A program made the translations under genes and the position numbers. From an uncultured Victivallales bacterium (lineage in GTDB: Bacteria; Verrucomicrobiota; Lentisphaeria; Oligosphaerales; JAFGRS01): 40,820 nt of DNA. Numbering within the stretch: the first letter of the stretch is position 1; every line of letters begins with the position of its first letter. Positions 25,127 to 33,681 of this stretch are shown piece after piece. The stretch spans positions 1-40,820 of the forward strand of contig CAILKC010000377.1 in NCBI GenBank assembly GCA_903834675.1, read 5' to 3'. The notes under the pieces are model-generated. The model worked only from the letters and a program-made list of their open reading frames with translations. It was not told where the DNA came from and ran no database searches.

Positions 25127-25147
25127 AAGTCTCATACAAGGGTTCAG
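25127..25147. repeat. Extra AAGTCTCAT repeat start
   Basis: AAGTCTCATACAAGGGTTCAG appears a third time directly after copy B and only 11 nt before the stop of the Pro-rich lipoprotein gene. Only the first 21 nt are present, so the rest was lost or never inserted. Confidence 0.65.
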
Positions 25148-25158
25148 CCGCGGCTTCG

Positions 25159-25554
25159 CTACCACCTCGGGGGCTGGGGCTGCTGGCCTGGCGGGGGTTG
25201 GGGCTTCTTTTTGGGATGCGGCGCAGGCGGCAGGGGCGGCAGGGGCGGCGGGGGCGGCAGCACCTTCATGCCGTGGGGCGGCCTGGGCAAAGGCAAAGGC
25301 ACCGGAACAGGAACGAAGCGGGGCGGCGCGTGGGGTACATGCCGCGGCTGGGGTACGTGATGGCTTGGACCTGGACCCACGTAGGGGTGAGGCCGCGGAC
25401 GCGGACCCCAAACAGGAACGATACAGCCACTACCAAGGCAGAGACATCCCGTCAGCAGTCCGAGACCGACCAGGCGACAGCACGCTCGTACCCCACCCAG
25501 ACGCGCGTGCCGCAGGTTCATCCAGAAGACAGGCAGGAAAACGCAGGGCTTCAT
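25159..25554 (-). CDS. Proline-rich predicted lipoprotein
   Basis: A 131-residue predicted export product that I do not recognise. A basic and hydrophobic N-terminus leads to two possible lipobox cysteines, Cys37 (LLTGC) and Cys44 (GSGC). The rest is almost entirely Pro with His, Arg, Val and Gly, ending in a KKKPQPPP region. The ATG at 25554 is chosen because AAAGGA lies 11 nt upstream; an ATG at 25521 would give a tidier signal peptide but lacks a ribosome site. The extreme composition means the reading frame could be a fortunate open stretch, though the lipobox and ribosome site argue for a gene. It is divergent from the URO-D-like gene. Confidence 0.5.
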   Translation of the reverse strand: MKPCVFLPVFWMNLRHARLGGVRACCRLVGLGLLTGCLCLGSGCIVPVWGPRPRPHPYVGPGPSHHVPQPRHVPHAPPRFVPVPVPLPLPRPPHGMKVLPPPPPLPPLPPAPHPKKKPQPPPGQQPQPPRW

Positions 25555-25607
25555 CGGCCACACGATCCTTTCTATCAGCCACCACATGGACCGGAGGACA
25601 CCGCGAG

Positions 25608-26651
25608 ATGATGACACCCAGGGAGCGCGTGCTGGCCGTGCTACGCGGCGAACCGGCCGACAAAGTACCCTTCACCATCTATGAGTACAAGATCCCTCAG
25701 TGCGCCATCGAACGACAGTTACGCAATGACGGCTTGTGCATCGTCAACCGGCGCGTCTCTGCCTGCAGCAGTTCCCGTCCGGACTGCACGGTTGAGACGC
25801 AGACGTATAGCGAGAACGGTCGGCCCCGGGTGCGCACGGTCTACCGCACCCCCGTGGGCGAGGTGGACGAGATTGCGGAGCCCGCATCATTCACCAGTTG
25901 GATTCTGCAGAAGCTCTTCCGCAAGCCGGAGGACTACAAGGTCCTGTATTGGCTCGAGACCCACACGCAGTTTGCGCCGGCCTACGAGTCCTATGCAGCG
26001 GCGGAGGCCTGGATGGGCGAGGACGTGATCCTGCGCGGCGGCATCGGCCTCACCCCCCTGCACCAGATCATGATCGGCTGGATGGGGGTGGAAACCTTCG
26101 CCGTAGAGTGGTACGAGCGCCGCGACGAGATCCTTAAGCTCGAAGCCGTCATGCGCGAGAACCGGCGGAAAGTCTACCCGCTGCTGGCCGAGTCACCCAT
26201 CACGCACGCCAACTACGGCGGCAACGAGGTACCCGAAGTCATGGGACCGCCGCGCTTTGCCGAGTTCTGCGTGCCCCTGTACAACGAGTGCGCCGAGCAT
26301 TTTCGGCGACACGGCAAGAAACTGGGATCACACCTCGACGGCAACAACGCCGCCTGGGCCGACCTGGTGGCTGGCAGCGCCCTCGACTACGTCGAAGCCT
26401 TCACCCCGGCGCCAGACACCGATCTGACCCTGGCCGAGGCCCTGGCCGCCTGGCCGGACAAGGTGATCTGGCTCAACTTCCCCTCCTCGCTGCATCTTGC
26501 CAGCCTCGATACCATTCGGCGTACAACCCGCGAATTCGTCGACCTCGCACGGCAGACGGGCCGCGTCATCATCGGCATTACCGAAGACATGCCGGAAGAT
26601 CGCTGGCAGGGGAATCTGCTGGCCATCTCCGAGGTGATTAACCAGCGCTAG
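25608..26651 (+). CDS. URO-D family protein (uroporphyrinogen decarboxylase-like)
   Basis: A 347-residue URO-D superfamily protein, which includes true uroporphyrinogen decarboxylases and corrinoid methyltransferases such as MtaA. The N-terminal MTPRERVLAVLRGEPADKVPF is the typical start. GKKLGSHLDGNNAAWADLVAGSALDYVEAFTP and the DLTLAEALAAWPDKVIW run resemble the stand-alone URO-D-like proteins common in PVC genomes beside oxidoreductases. There is no other heme gene nearby, so heme synthesis is unlikely to be its job; a methyltransferase role is inferred from family relatives only. The ATG at 25608 has GGAGGA 9 nt upstream. It shares a pattern with the URO-D gene at 27898 but differs widely in sequence. 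Confidence 0.82.
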   Translation: MMTPRERVLAVLRGEPADKVPFTIYEYKIPQCAIERQLRNDGLCIVNRRVSACSSSRPDCTVETQTYSENGRPRVRTVYRTPVGEVDEIAEPASFTSWILQKLFRKPEDYKVLYWLETHTQFAPAYESYAAAEAWMGEDVILRGGIGLTPLHQIMIGWMGVETFAVEWYERRDEILKLEAVMRENRRKVYPLLAESPITHANYGGNEVPEVMGPPRFAEFCVPLYNECAEHFRRHGKKLGSHLDGNNAAWADLVAGSALDYVEAFTPAPDTDLTLAEALAAWPDKVIWLNFPSSLHLASLDTIRRTTREFVDLARQTGRVIIGITEDMPEDRWQGNLLAISEVINQR

Positions 26652-26711
26652 GGGGAGCTGCCGTGCGACGGGGGGTAGAAGCCCGCGGTCCGGGGCACCG
26701 CCGGACGGCCT

Positions 26712-27878
26712 TCACTTGCCCGCCGCCAGGATGGCCTGTATTTCGAAGAGATTGCCCTTGCTTTCAGGGGCCTTCTCGGCCAGCAACTCGACCCGGATGC
26801 GATGCGGTCCGGCCAGCGCACAACGCGGCAGCACTCCCGCGGCCGAGTAGCCCCCCCAGTCGGCATTAAACCAGGCTTCGTGGGTCGTGGGCACACCGCC
26901 GTCAACGCTCACCGCGACGCGGCCCATATCACGCTTGATGCGGTGGAAGACCAGGGTGAACGCCTGCCCGGGCAGCTCAAACTCCAGCACACTGCCGGGG
27001 ACCTCGCTGCGCCAGCCGGGCCCAAAGGGTCCTTTCGCCAGCTCGGTCCAACCTTGGTTGCTGAGCGGAGTCAGGTCCTTCGCCGTGAACAGACGGGCGT
27101 ACTCGTACAGGTCGGTCAGCAGCGGCGCCGGAAGCGGCGGTATGGGCGCCAGCGCTGCGTCCGTCGGCAGACTGGCGCGAACCGTTTCGAGCACGCGGAT
27201 GACCAGGTCGGCGCAGAGGCGGTGTCCGGCGTCGTTAGGATGCACTTCATCGGCTTCAATCTCTTCCCATTTCAACCGGCCGGCCGCGATCTCCGGCCAG
27301 GCGGCATCGCGGAGGCTGACCATGGGCACCGCGTAGTGCGCCCCGACTTTGCCGTGCCACTCCTGCGCGTTGCCGCCATTGCGATGCATGGTGAACAGCA
27401 TGACGACCGCGGGGGCCTTCGGGTGCTTGAGGATCTGCCGAAGCAGTCCCTCCAAGGTCTCGGCAGCGGCCTGGTCGGCGGAGTCGTTGACCGCGTACTC
27501 CACCACCACGACATCGGGGATGTAGGCCAACAGGTCCTTCTGCACCCGGTGTGCGCCCAGATTCGAGCCCGTGGCCCCGATGCCGGCATTGCGAAAGGTG
27601 ACCGGCGCCGCGGGATAGGCCTGCCGCCACCAGGCCGCCACCAGGCTGCCGTAGTTCAGCTCGGGCTTCGAGGCACGGGCCCCTTGAGTGATGGAGCCCC
27701 CGATCACCCCCACGGTGATGGGCTCGCCGCGCCGCGCCCGGGCCAGCGCCCGCTGCAGCCTGGCGGCATCGCCAGCGCTGACCAATGCCCGTTCCGCCAT
27801 AGTCTGTGTCAGCATGGATTCCGCTCCTGTAACCGTGATGGATAGCGCCACCAGCGCCAACGCACTGCCCAGTCTCAT
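26712..27878 (-). CDS. Secreted SGNH/GDSL hydrolase
   Basis: A 388-residue exported esterase with a signal peptide (about 1-19, ending VTGAES). Block I is GGSITQG with Ser62, block II RNAGIGATGSN, block III VEYAVNDS with Asn131, and block V DEVHPND with Asp210 and His213, so the catalytic set is complete. Residues about 245-388 form a beta-rich C-terminal domain (LEFELPGQAFTLVFHRIKRDMG), perhaps a carbohydrate-binding or jelly-roll module. Members often deacetylate glycans. The ATG at 27878 has GGGAG about 9 nt upstream. It lies 19 nt after the stop of the URO-D-like gene at 27898-29019, so the two are probably co-transcribed. Confidence 0.87.
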   Translation of the reverse strand: MRLGSALALVALSITVTGAESMLTQTMAERALVSAGDAARLQRALARARRGEPITVGVIGGSITQGARASKPELNYGSLVAAWWRQAYPAAPVTFRNAGIGATGSNLGAHRVQKDLLAYIPDVVVVEYAVNDSADQAAAETLEGLLRQILKHPKAPAVVMLFTMHRNGGNAQEWHGKVGAHYAVPMVSLRDAAWPEIAAGRLKWEEIEADEVHPNDAGHRLCADLVIRVLETVRASLPTDAALAPIPPLPAPLLTDLYEYARLFTAKDLTPLSNQGWTELAKGPFGPGWRSEVPGSVLEFELPGQAFTLVFHRIKRDMGRVAVSVDGGVPTTHEAWFNADWGGYSAAGVLPRCALAGPHRIRVELLAEKAPESKGNLFEIQAILAAGK

Positions 27879-27897
27879 AGCTCGATCTCCCTGTCAG

Positions 27898-29019
27898 TCA
27901 CCAGCGGCCATAAACCTCGACCAGTTCACGCAGACGCTCGATGCGGCGCTCGTCGGCCCCCGGCGGCACCTGATCACCCGCATTAGCGATGAGAGCCGGA
28001 GAGCTCTGCCGCAGTTCCAGCCAATCGATGGCCGCCCGTTCGAAGCGCGCCAGGGGCACATTCGGCAGCCAGAGGTCCGGCGAGACGCCGCCGCTGAGGA
28101 TGAAGTGCTCTCCCACCTCCGCCCGGCACTGCGCCGCGGTGAGATCGCCCATGGGGGTGGGCGTCACCGCATCGGCGGCGTCGGCGCCGCAGTTGCAGAC
28201 CATGCGCAGGGCCCCGCGCAGCCTGCCATCGATATGCACGGCCACCTTCTTGCCGCACGCCTGGAGGCGGCGGATGGCGGCGCGGTAGAAGTCGCCCGAC
28301 CAGCGCTCAAACACGGGCGGCGGCTGCACGTCGCTGGAGAGGTTGTCCCCCATGATCACGATCTCCGCGGGCGAATTCGCCACCAGGTCCACCAAGTCGA
28401 GGGTATTGGCATTGACGCGCTCGACGACCCGTGTCAACAGTTCTGGATAGTCCGCCGCGGCATAGAAGAAGCCTTCGACCCCCATCCAGTAGTGCAACAG
28501 GTGCCCCAGGGCGCTGTAACCGAGCGGCAGATAGACGACGCCGAGATCCCCAACCGCCTCAACCCAAGCCGTGTAGCGCTCCCAGTGCGCCTCGAAGCTC
28601 CGGCCGCTCAGCGCCTCGGCAAAGACCGCCAACTCGCCCGGCGTCCGGATGCCCCACTGGCTGATGCCCCAGGCGTAGGTCTGCGGCTCCCAGCGCCGCC
28701 GCCGTTCGATAGCGCCCGTCGGCGTCTCAAAGCGGCTGATGATCTCGAGGCCGTCCGGGGTCTCGACCCGCTGCGTCGTGGCCCGCACGCCCTCGGGATA
28801 CCGCGTCGTGACGAAAGCAGCCAAGTTCGGCAGGTAGAATCCGGCGCCATAGCGTCGGTGTACGGCAATCAGTTCGGTCTCCGGTTCGGTGTAGGCCCGG
28901 CTCAGGTCCCAGGGCTTCTGGGTACGCTGGTAGAACCAGTGCGACAGGTCCAGCATGAACGGCACCCGGTCCGGCCGAGTCCCACGATATACCGCCAGGA
29001 TTCTCTCGCGCTCGGTCAT
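27898..29019 (-). CDS. URO-D family protein (uroporphyrinogen decarboxylase-like)
   Basis: A 373-residue URO-D superfamily protein. MTERERILAVYRGTRPDRVPF opens it, and the C-terminal half carries GKKVAVHIDGRLRGALRMV, CNCGADAADAVTPTPMGDLT and EHFILSGGVSP, which fit the barrel end that binds a large substrate in the family. The pair of cysteines in CNCG is unusual. The ATG at 29019 has GGGGGA just upstream; an ATG at 29037 adds six residues. Together with the following SGNH hydrolase it forms a small operon opposite a second URO-D-like gene. Function is not known; glycan side-group methyl or acyl chemistry is an inference from the neighbour. Confidence 0.82.
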   Translation of the reverse strand: MTERERILAVYRGTRPDRVPFMLDLSHWFYQRTQKPWDLSRAYTEPETELIAVHRRYGAGFYLPNLAAFVTTRYPEGVRATTQRVETPDGLEIISRFETPTGAIERRRRWEPQTYAWGISQWGIRTPGELAVFAEALSGRSFEAHWERYTAWVEAVGDLGVVYLPLGYSALGHLLHYWMGVEGFFYAAADYPELLTRVVERVNANTLDLVDLVANSPAEIVIMGDNLSSDVQPPPVFERWSGDFYRAAIRRLQACGKKVAVHIDGRLRGALRMVCNCGADAADAVTPTPMGDLTAAQCRAEVGEHFILSGGVSPDLWLPNVPLARFERAAIDWLELRQSSPALIANAGDQVPPGADERRIERLRELVEVYGRW

Positions 29020-29181
29020 GTTTCCCCCGGTCTGCACAGCGGCCCGACGTCGCGTACTGTCGGCTCCCCTGCCCCAGAGGTCAACCCGGCCCCACTGCGC
29101 GGATTCCTTCGGCTTGCGGGAAGAGGCCGGTGACCCTATGTTTCCGCTTCGCCAAGAACGTCACCGTGGAGCTGAATCTCT

Positions 29182-31638
29182 ATGTCTGAAAACGACGACA
29201 TTGTCTGCATCATCCTCGCCGGTGGGCGCGGCAAGCGCATGGCCAGCAAGGACCTCCACAAAGTGTGTTTTCCGATCGCGGGGCGGGCGGCGATAGTCCG
29301 CGCCATCGATACCTATAAAGAGGCGGGGCTACGACGCTTTGTCATGGTGGTCGGGCAGATGGCGGAGCAGGTGATGGCGACGGTGGCCGCGGTCCACCCT
29401 GAGGTGCTGTTCGTCTTTCAGGGTGAACCCCGGGGCACTGGCCATGCCGCCATGGTGGGCGTGGAAGCCCTGGCCGCCCTGTCGTGCCAGGGGCACGTGA
29501 TGATCGTGATGGGGGACAAGGTCACCCGTGCGGAGGCCGTGCGGCGGCTGATCCGCCGCTATCGGGAGGGGCAGCCCGACCTGCTGATGACGGCTCTGCC
29601 CAAGGTGGCCGAGACCAGTGCGGGGCGGGTGGTTCTGGATGAGAACGGGGCGGTGCTTGGGCTGGTGGAGACCGCGGACCTGCGCCAGGCCCGGACCTCC
29701 GGTCGGCCGCTGTGCCTGGGCGGCCGGGAGTTCAGCGCCGACCAGATTGAGGAGCGCAGCCTGACGGTCAACGCCTCCATGTACCTGTACCGCCTCGAAA
29801 CGCTCCGCGAGGCGCTCCGCCACATTTCGCCCAGCAATGCGCAGCGCGAGCTCTACCTCACCGATACCGTAGAGTACATCGCCGCTCACGGCCGCGTCGA
29901 CAGCCTGCTGGTGCCGGAGGCACAGGACCTCATGGCCTACAACACGCCTGCCGAACTGCTGGCCATCGAGGAAGTCGTCCTGAAGCGCGAAGGAACACCC
30001 CTGGCCGCGCCGCCGCCGGAACAGGTGGTCAGCCGGGAGTATCTCAAGCCGGCGACCGAGTGGCTCGCGATTCTGGAGGAAGGCGGACCGGCGCTGCGGC
30101 GGGTGCTGGCCGGGCTGTACGGGGACGATACGACCGTGCTGGACGAGCGGCGCGACGCCATGCGCAAGGTGGTGCAGGCCTTCATCGGTCAGTACGGCCC
30201 GGAGCGGCTCACGGTGATCTGCCGCGCCCCCGGTCGCATCAACCTCATGGGACGCCATGTTGACCACCGCGGCGGCTTTGTCAACGTCATGGCCATCAAC
30301 CGGGAAGCGCTGGTGGCGGCCTCCCCCCGAAGCGATGACGTCGTGCGCCTACGCCACCTGAATGTGACCCAGTTCCCCAACCGCGAATTCCGCATTTTCG
30401 ACCTGCTCGGCGAGGAGAGTTGGTCTGGCTGGATGGACTTCCTGCAATCGGGAACCGTCCAGCGCGTCCTGAAGGCGGCCCCAGGCGACTGGAGCCACTA
30501 CGTCCGCGCTCCGCTGCTGCGCCTGCAGTATGAGCGCGACCACCTGCGCCTGAAGGGCATGGACTGCATGGTCAGCGGTAATATCCCCATGGGCGCCGGG
30601 CTGTCTTCGAGTTCGGCGCTGGTGGTGGCCTTCGCGGAGGCGGCGGTGGTGCTGAACGGGCTCACGGTGGCCATGCGCGATTTCATCGACCTCTGCGGTG
30701 AGGGCGAATGGTTCGTCGGCTCACGTGGCGGCAGCGCGGACCACGCCGCCATCCGGACCGGACAGCTTGGGCAGGTCTCGGCCATCGGCTTCTTTCCCTT
30801 TCGCCTGGCGCGCGAAGTCCCCTTCCCGGCGGGGCTGCGCGTGGTCATTGCCCACAGTGGCGCGCGGGCCGTCAAGAGTGCTGGGGCGAAGGGCGTGTTC
30901 AACCAGCGCGTCGCCTGCTACCAGATTGCGGAGATGCTGCTCAAGGAGTATTGGCCGGCGGCAGCCGGAATGGGGCACTTGCGCGACCTGAGTCCCGACC
31001 ATCTCCAGGTGGACCCCGCCGACGTCTTGCGGGCCCTGACGTTACTGCCGGAAAGACCCACCCGCGCCGAGTTGCCGGCACGGGTGCCAGCGCACCTGCA
31101 CGGTCGCCTGGAGCAGATTCTCACCAGCCACGAGGACGTCGGCCGCTACGACCTGCGCGGGGCGGCGCTGTTTGGCATCAGTGAGTGTATGCGCAGCGAA
31201 CGCTTCGCCGACGTCCTGGCCAGCGGGGATCTGGAGACGGTGGCGCGCTACATGAGAGCCAGCCACGACGGGGATCGGGCGGTGCGCTGGGCCGCAGGCC
31301 TCTCGACGCCCTTCGCGGTGGACACGGGCACCGCAGCACTGCTAAGCCTGGCGGGAACTGGCGCCGATCTGCTGGACTGCTCCGGATCCTATGCCTGCAG
31401 CACGCCCGACATCGATCGGATGGTGGACCTGGCCCGGGCGGTGCCGGGCGTGGTGGGCGCGCAGTTGGCGGGGGCCGGCCTGGGCGGCTGCATGATGGTT
31501 CTGGTTCGACCCGAAGCGCTGTCGGCGTTGCAGCAGACGCTGCTGGAGAACTACTACCTGCCGCGAGACGTGCCGCCGGAAATGCATACCTGTTCGCCCG
31601 TGGAAGGCGCCGGCCTGCTCGGAGTAGCATCGGCCTGA
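29182..31638 (+). CDS. Bifunctional sugar nucleotidyltransferase / GHMP (galactokinase-like) kinase
   Basis: An 818-residue two-domain protein. Residues about 7-245 are a GlmU-type nucleotidyltransferase: LAGGRGKRM (12-20), GEPRGTGHAA (81-90), IVMGDKV (108-114) and NASMYLY (197-203). A linker leads to a galactokinase-like GHMP kinase (about 340-818) with GRINLMGRHVDHRGG (351-365), the ATP loop PMGAGLSSSSAL (469-480), GSRGGSADHAAI (513-524) and GAGLGGCMMV (764-773). The galactokinase signature GEHTDY is changed to GRHVDH, so the sugar is probably not galactose. The two halves would carry out sugar to sugar-1-phosphate to NDP-sugar, as in L-fucose salvage, for an unknown sugar. The ATG at 29182 has GGAG 10 nt upstream. 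It is divergent from the URO-D gene. Confidence 0.82.
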   Translation: MSENDDIVCIILAGGRGKRMASKDLHKVCFPIAGRAAIVRAIDTYKEAGLRRFVMVVGQMAEQVMATVAAVHPEVLFVFQGEPRGTGHAAMVGVEALAALSCQGHVMIVMGDKVTRAEAVRRLIRRYREGQPDLLMTALPKVAETSAGRVVLDENGAVLGLVETADLRQARTSGRPLCLGGREFSADQIEERSLTVNASMYLYRLETLREALRHISPSNAQRELYLTDTVEYIAAHGRVDSLLVPEAQDLMAYNTPAELLAIEEVVLKREGTPLAAPPPEQVVSREYLKPATEWLAILEEGGPALRRVLAGLYGDDTTVLDERRDAMRKVVQAFIGQYGPERLTVICRAPGRINLMGRHVDHRGGFVNVMAINREALVAASPRSDDVVRLRHLNVTQFPNREFRIFDLLGEESWSGWMDFLQSGTVQRVLKAAPGDWSHYVRAPLLRLQYERDHLRLKGMDCMVSGNIPMGAGLSSSSALVVAFAEAAVVLNGLTVAMRDFIDLCGEGEWFVGSRGGSADHAAIRTGQLGQVSAIGFFPFRLAREVPFPAGLRVVIAHSGARAVKSAGAKGVFNQRVACYQIAEMLLKEYWPAAAGMGHLRDLSPDHLQVDPADVLRALTLLPERPTRAELPARVPAHLHGRLEQILTSHEDVGRYDLRGAALFGISECMRSERFADVLASGDLETVARYMRASHDGDRAVRWAAGLSTPFAVDTGTAALLSLAGTGADLLDCSGSYACSTPDIDRMVDLARAVPGVVGAQLAGAGLGGCMMVLVRPEALSALQQTLLENYYLPRDVPPEMHTCSPVEGAGLLGVASA

Positions 31639-31678
31639 GGCCGACGCTAAGATCGCGAGGAAATGCGGGGCAAGGCCG

Positions 31679-31706
31679 TTGTATCCGTCGGCGTCAACGC
31701 TATAGT
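31679..31706 (+). promoter_or_regulatory. Candidate promoter before the mS38-like gene
   Basis: TTGTAT (31679-31684), 16 nt spacing, and TATAGT (31701-31706) fit a sigma70-type promoter with a weak -35. Its -10 is the same hexamer as that before recJ. It would give a leader of about 67 nt for the small gene at 31780. Confidence 0.35.
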
Positions 31707-31779
31707 GACCGGCCAGATAACATACCACGGCCTCGCATTCGGCGGGGCGGGCAAGCACACCAGCAGGATCGGAACCGAT

Positions 31780-31869
31780 ATGGGATCAGTGAAGAAGAAG
31801 CGCCGCAAGAAGATCGCACAGCACAAGCGCCGGAAGCACCTTAAGGCTTTGCGTCACAAGAATAAGTGA
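31780..31869 (+). CDS. AURKAIP1/COX24-domain (mS38/bS22-like) small ribosomal protein
   Basis: A 29-residue, very basic protein that starts MGSVKKKRRKKIAQHKRRKH and ends with LKALRHKNK. This is the short DUF1713 pattern of bacterial proteins such as the mycobacterial small-subunit protein bS22, homologous to the mitochondrial mS38 (AURKAIP1). It is presumably bound to the 30S decoding side of the ribosome. AGGA lies about 11 nt upstream of the ATG at 31780, and a possible promoter is at 31679-31706. The frame runs open upstream to 31663, but the family starts at MGSV. The TPR gene begins shortly downstream. The gene is too short for ordinary length filters. Confidence 0.85.
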   Translation: MGSVKKKRRKKIAQHKRRKHLKALRHKNK

Positions 31870-31890
31870 CGCTAGTTGACGGTTGACCGG

Positions 31891-33621
31891 ATGCCGGGGA
31901 TGCCCTCCAGACGGAACATAGCGCGCCTCATCATGGCGGCGCTGGGAATCTGGATTGGAGGAGTCCCCGGTTTCTGTTTTGGGGCTCGCATACCACCACC
32001 TCCCGACGATCTACGCTTGACCGTGGCGGAGCAGCAGGCTGCCGCGGCCCTGCGGCAGTTCGCCCGTGGCGTCTACCTGCAGATGTCCTCACGCGTCGGC
32101 TTTGACGAGGCGGCGGCATGTTACCAGGAAACGGTTCGTCTGCTGCCGCAGGCGACGCTGGCGTTTGAGCTTCTTGTCACCCCGTATCTCGTGCAGCAGC
32201 GCTATGACAAGGTGGCTGAGGTGCTGGCGCCACTGGTGCGCGACAATCCGGCCTCCGTCCCACTGAACATCGTCTATGTCGAGGCTCTGCAGAAGCTCGG
32301 GCGCGAGACCGAGGCCGTGGCGCATCTGCGGCGGACGCTCGAGGCCGCCGAGTGGCGGGAGTCGGCGGTCTTTCGTGAACTGTTCTGGGCTCTGTGGCGC
32401 GCGCGGCAGTACGCCGACTGCGAAGACTTACTGAGCCGGGCGCGGCATCAGCCCGCGCTGCGTGAGCAGTTTGTCGTGGAGCACGCCAGCGCCATTCTCT
32501 ACAGCACCCTCAGGCACACCGAGAAGAAGGGGCCCACGACGCTATCGGCGCGCCAGGCGCGGCGGCTGGACCAGCTCACGCTCGAAGCGGCGCGCCGCGC
32601 CGCGGCGGCGGCAACCCAGGCAGAGCGTACGGACGACCTGCGCAGCCTGGCAGCCCTGCTCCTGGACGTGGGCGACGCGCCGACGGCAGCCGACACCCTC
32701 GCGAAACTCCGCCAGGAAGCGCCCGCCGACGAAGCGCCGGTTCCCGAGCTGTTGTTGCTCGAAGCCAAAGCCTTGCAGTTGATCGGCAAGACCGACGAGG
32801 CGGTCCGGCTGCTCGGCCTGCTGCGTGAATTTGGCGGCCTTGGCATGCAGCTTTACCCGGGCATGGCCGAGGTCTACTCTGATACCGGGCGTCTGGCGGA
32901 AGCGGCCGAGGTCTACGAGGAGGCCCTGACACGCTTCCCCAGCGCTTCCCCGCTGCGGCTGCAACTGGCGTATGTCTACCTGCGACTGGCGGAGCCCAAG
33001 AAGGGCCTGGCCGTGCTGCTGCCGGAGCCGCAGCTCTCGCCGCCCGGCCTGCGCTTGCTGGCACACCTCTATCGTGCCGCCGGGCGCTCCGCTCAAGCCC
33101 TTGACGAACTGCAGAAGGCTGAGGTCGCGGCGCGGGCGGGGAAGGACCAGGGGTTCTTCAGCGTGGATATGTATCTGTTTGGCAGTTCCCTGTGCGAAGA
33201 ACTGGGCCGGGTAGAACTGGCCATCGAATATGCCCGTAAGGCTCTGGCCCTGGCCCCCGACGATGCCGCCGCCTGCAACTTTCTGGGCTACCTCCTGGCG
33301 GACCACCGGCAGTCTTTGGAGGAAGCCGAAGAACTGATCCACAGGGCGCTCGCGGCAGAGCCCGAAAACGATGCCTATCTGGATAGCCTGGCCTGGGTCT
33401 ACTACCGGCAGAACCGTCTTACCGAGGCTCACGAAGCCATGAATCGCGCCGTCCGCGCCGGCCTGCATGATCTCGATGGCGAGATTCTGGACCACGCCGG
33501 CGACATCTGCGCCGCACTGAAGCTTGCAGAACTGGCGGGGTGGTACTGGGGGAAAGCCCTCGAGGCCAACGCCCCCGGGCGTGAAGCCATCGAGGCGAAG
33601 ATACGCAGCCTGTCCCGCTGA
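31891..33621 (+). CDS. Exported tetratricopeptide-repeat protein
   Basis: A 576-residue predicted exported protein made of TPR-like helices. A basic start and hydrophobic segment (IARLIMAALGIWIGG, about 10-24, up to FCFGARI) look like a signal peptide. Helical repeats follow from about 55 to the end; the last three are the clearest, for example YARKALALAPDDAAACNFLGYLLADH, then LDSLAWVYYRQNRLTEAHEAM and ILDHAGDICAALKLAELAGWYWGKAL. This tail arrangement is common in envelope TPR proteins. No enzymatic domain is seen. The start is uncertain: ATGs at 31891 and 31900 and a TTG at 31876 are all in frame and none has a strong ribosome site; 31891 is a compromise. Confidence 0.75.
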   Translation: MPGMPSRRNIARLIMAALGIWIGGVPGFCFGARIPPPPDDLRLTVAEQQAAAALRQFARGVYLQMSSRVGFDEAAACYQETVRLLPQATLAFELLVTPYLVQQRYDKVAEVLAPLVRDNPASVPLNIVYVEALQKLGRETEAVAHLRRTLEAAEWRESAVFRELFWALWRARQYADCEDLLSRARHQPALREQFVVEHASAILYSTLRHTEKKGPTTLSARQARRLDQLTLEAARRAAAAATQAERTDDLRSLAALLLDVGDAPTAADTLAKLRQEAPADEAPVPELLLLEAKALQLIGKTDEAVRLLGLLREFGGLGMQLYPGMAEVYSDTGRLAEAAEVYEEALTRFPSASPLRLQLAYVYLRLAEPKKGLAVLLPEPQLSPPGLRLLAHLYRAAGRSAQALDELQKAEVAARAGKDQGFFSVDMYLFGSSLCEELGRVELAIEYARKALALAPDDAAACNFLGYLLADHRQSLEEAEELIHRALAAEPENDAYLDSLAWVYYRQNRLTEAHEAMNRAVRAGLHDLDGEILDHAGDICAALKLAELAGWYWGKALEANAPGREAIEAKIRSLSR

Positions 33622-33681
33622 GTTCGGTGACGGCACGATGCCTGACGCGATGGCCCTCTGGTGAAAGACGCGGGGTTAGCT

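Noticed and set aside
26688..26706. Hairpin GTCCGG/CCGGAC between convergent genes
   Set aside because: Six pairs and no T-run, so not convincing as a terminator.
31628..31647. TCGGCC/GGCCGA hairpin at the end of the fusion kinase gene
   Set aside because: It overlaps the stop codon and is not followed by a T-run.
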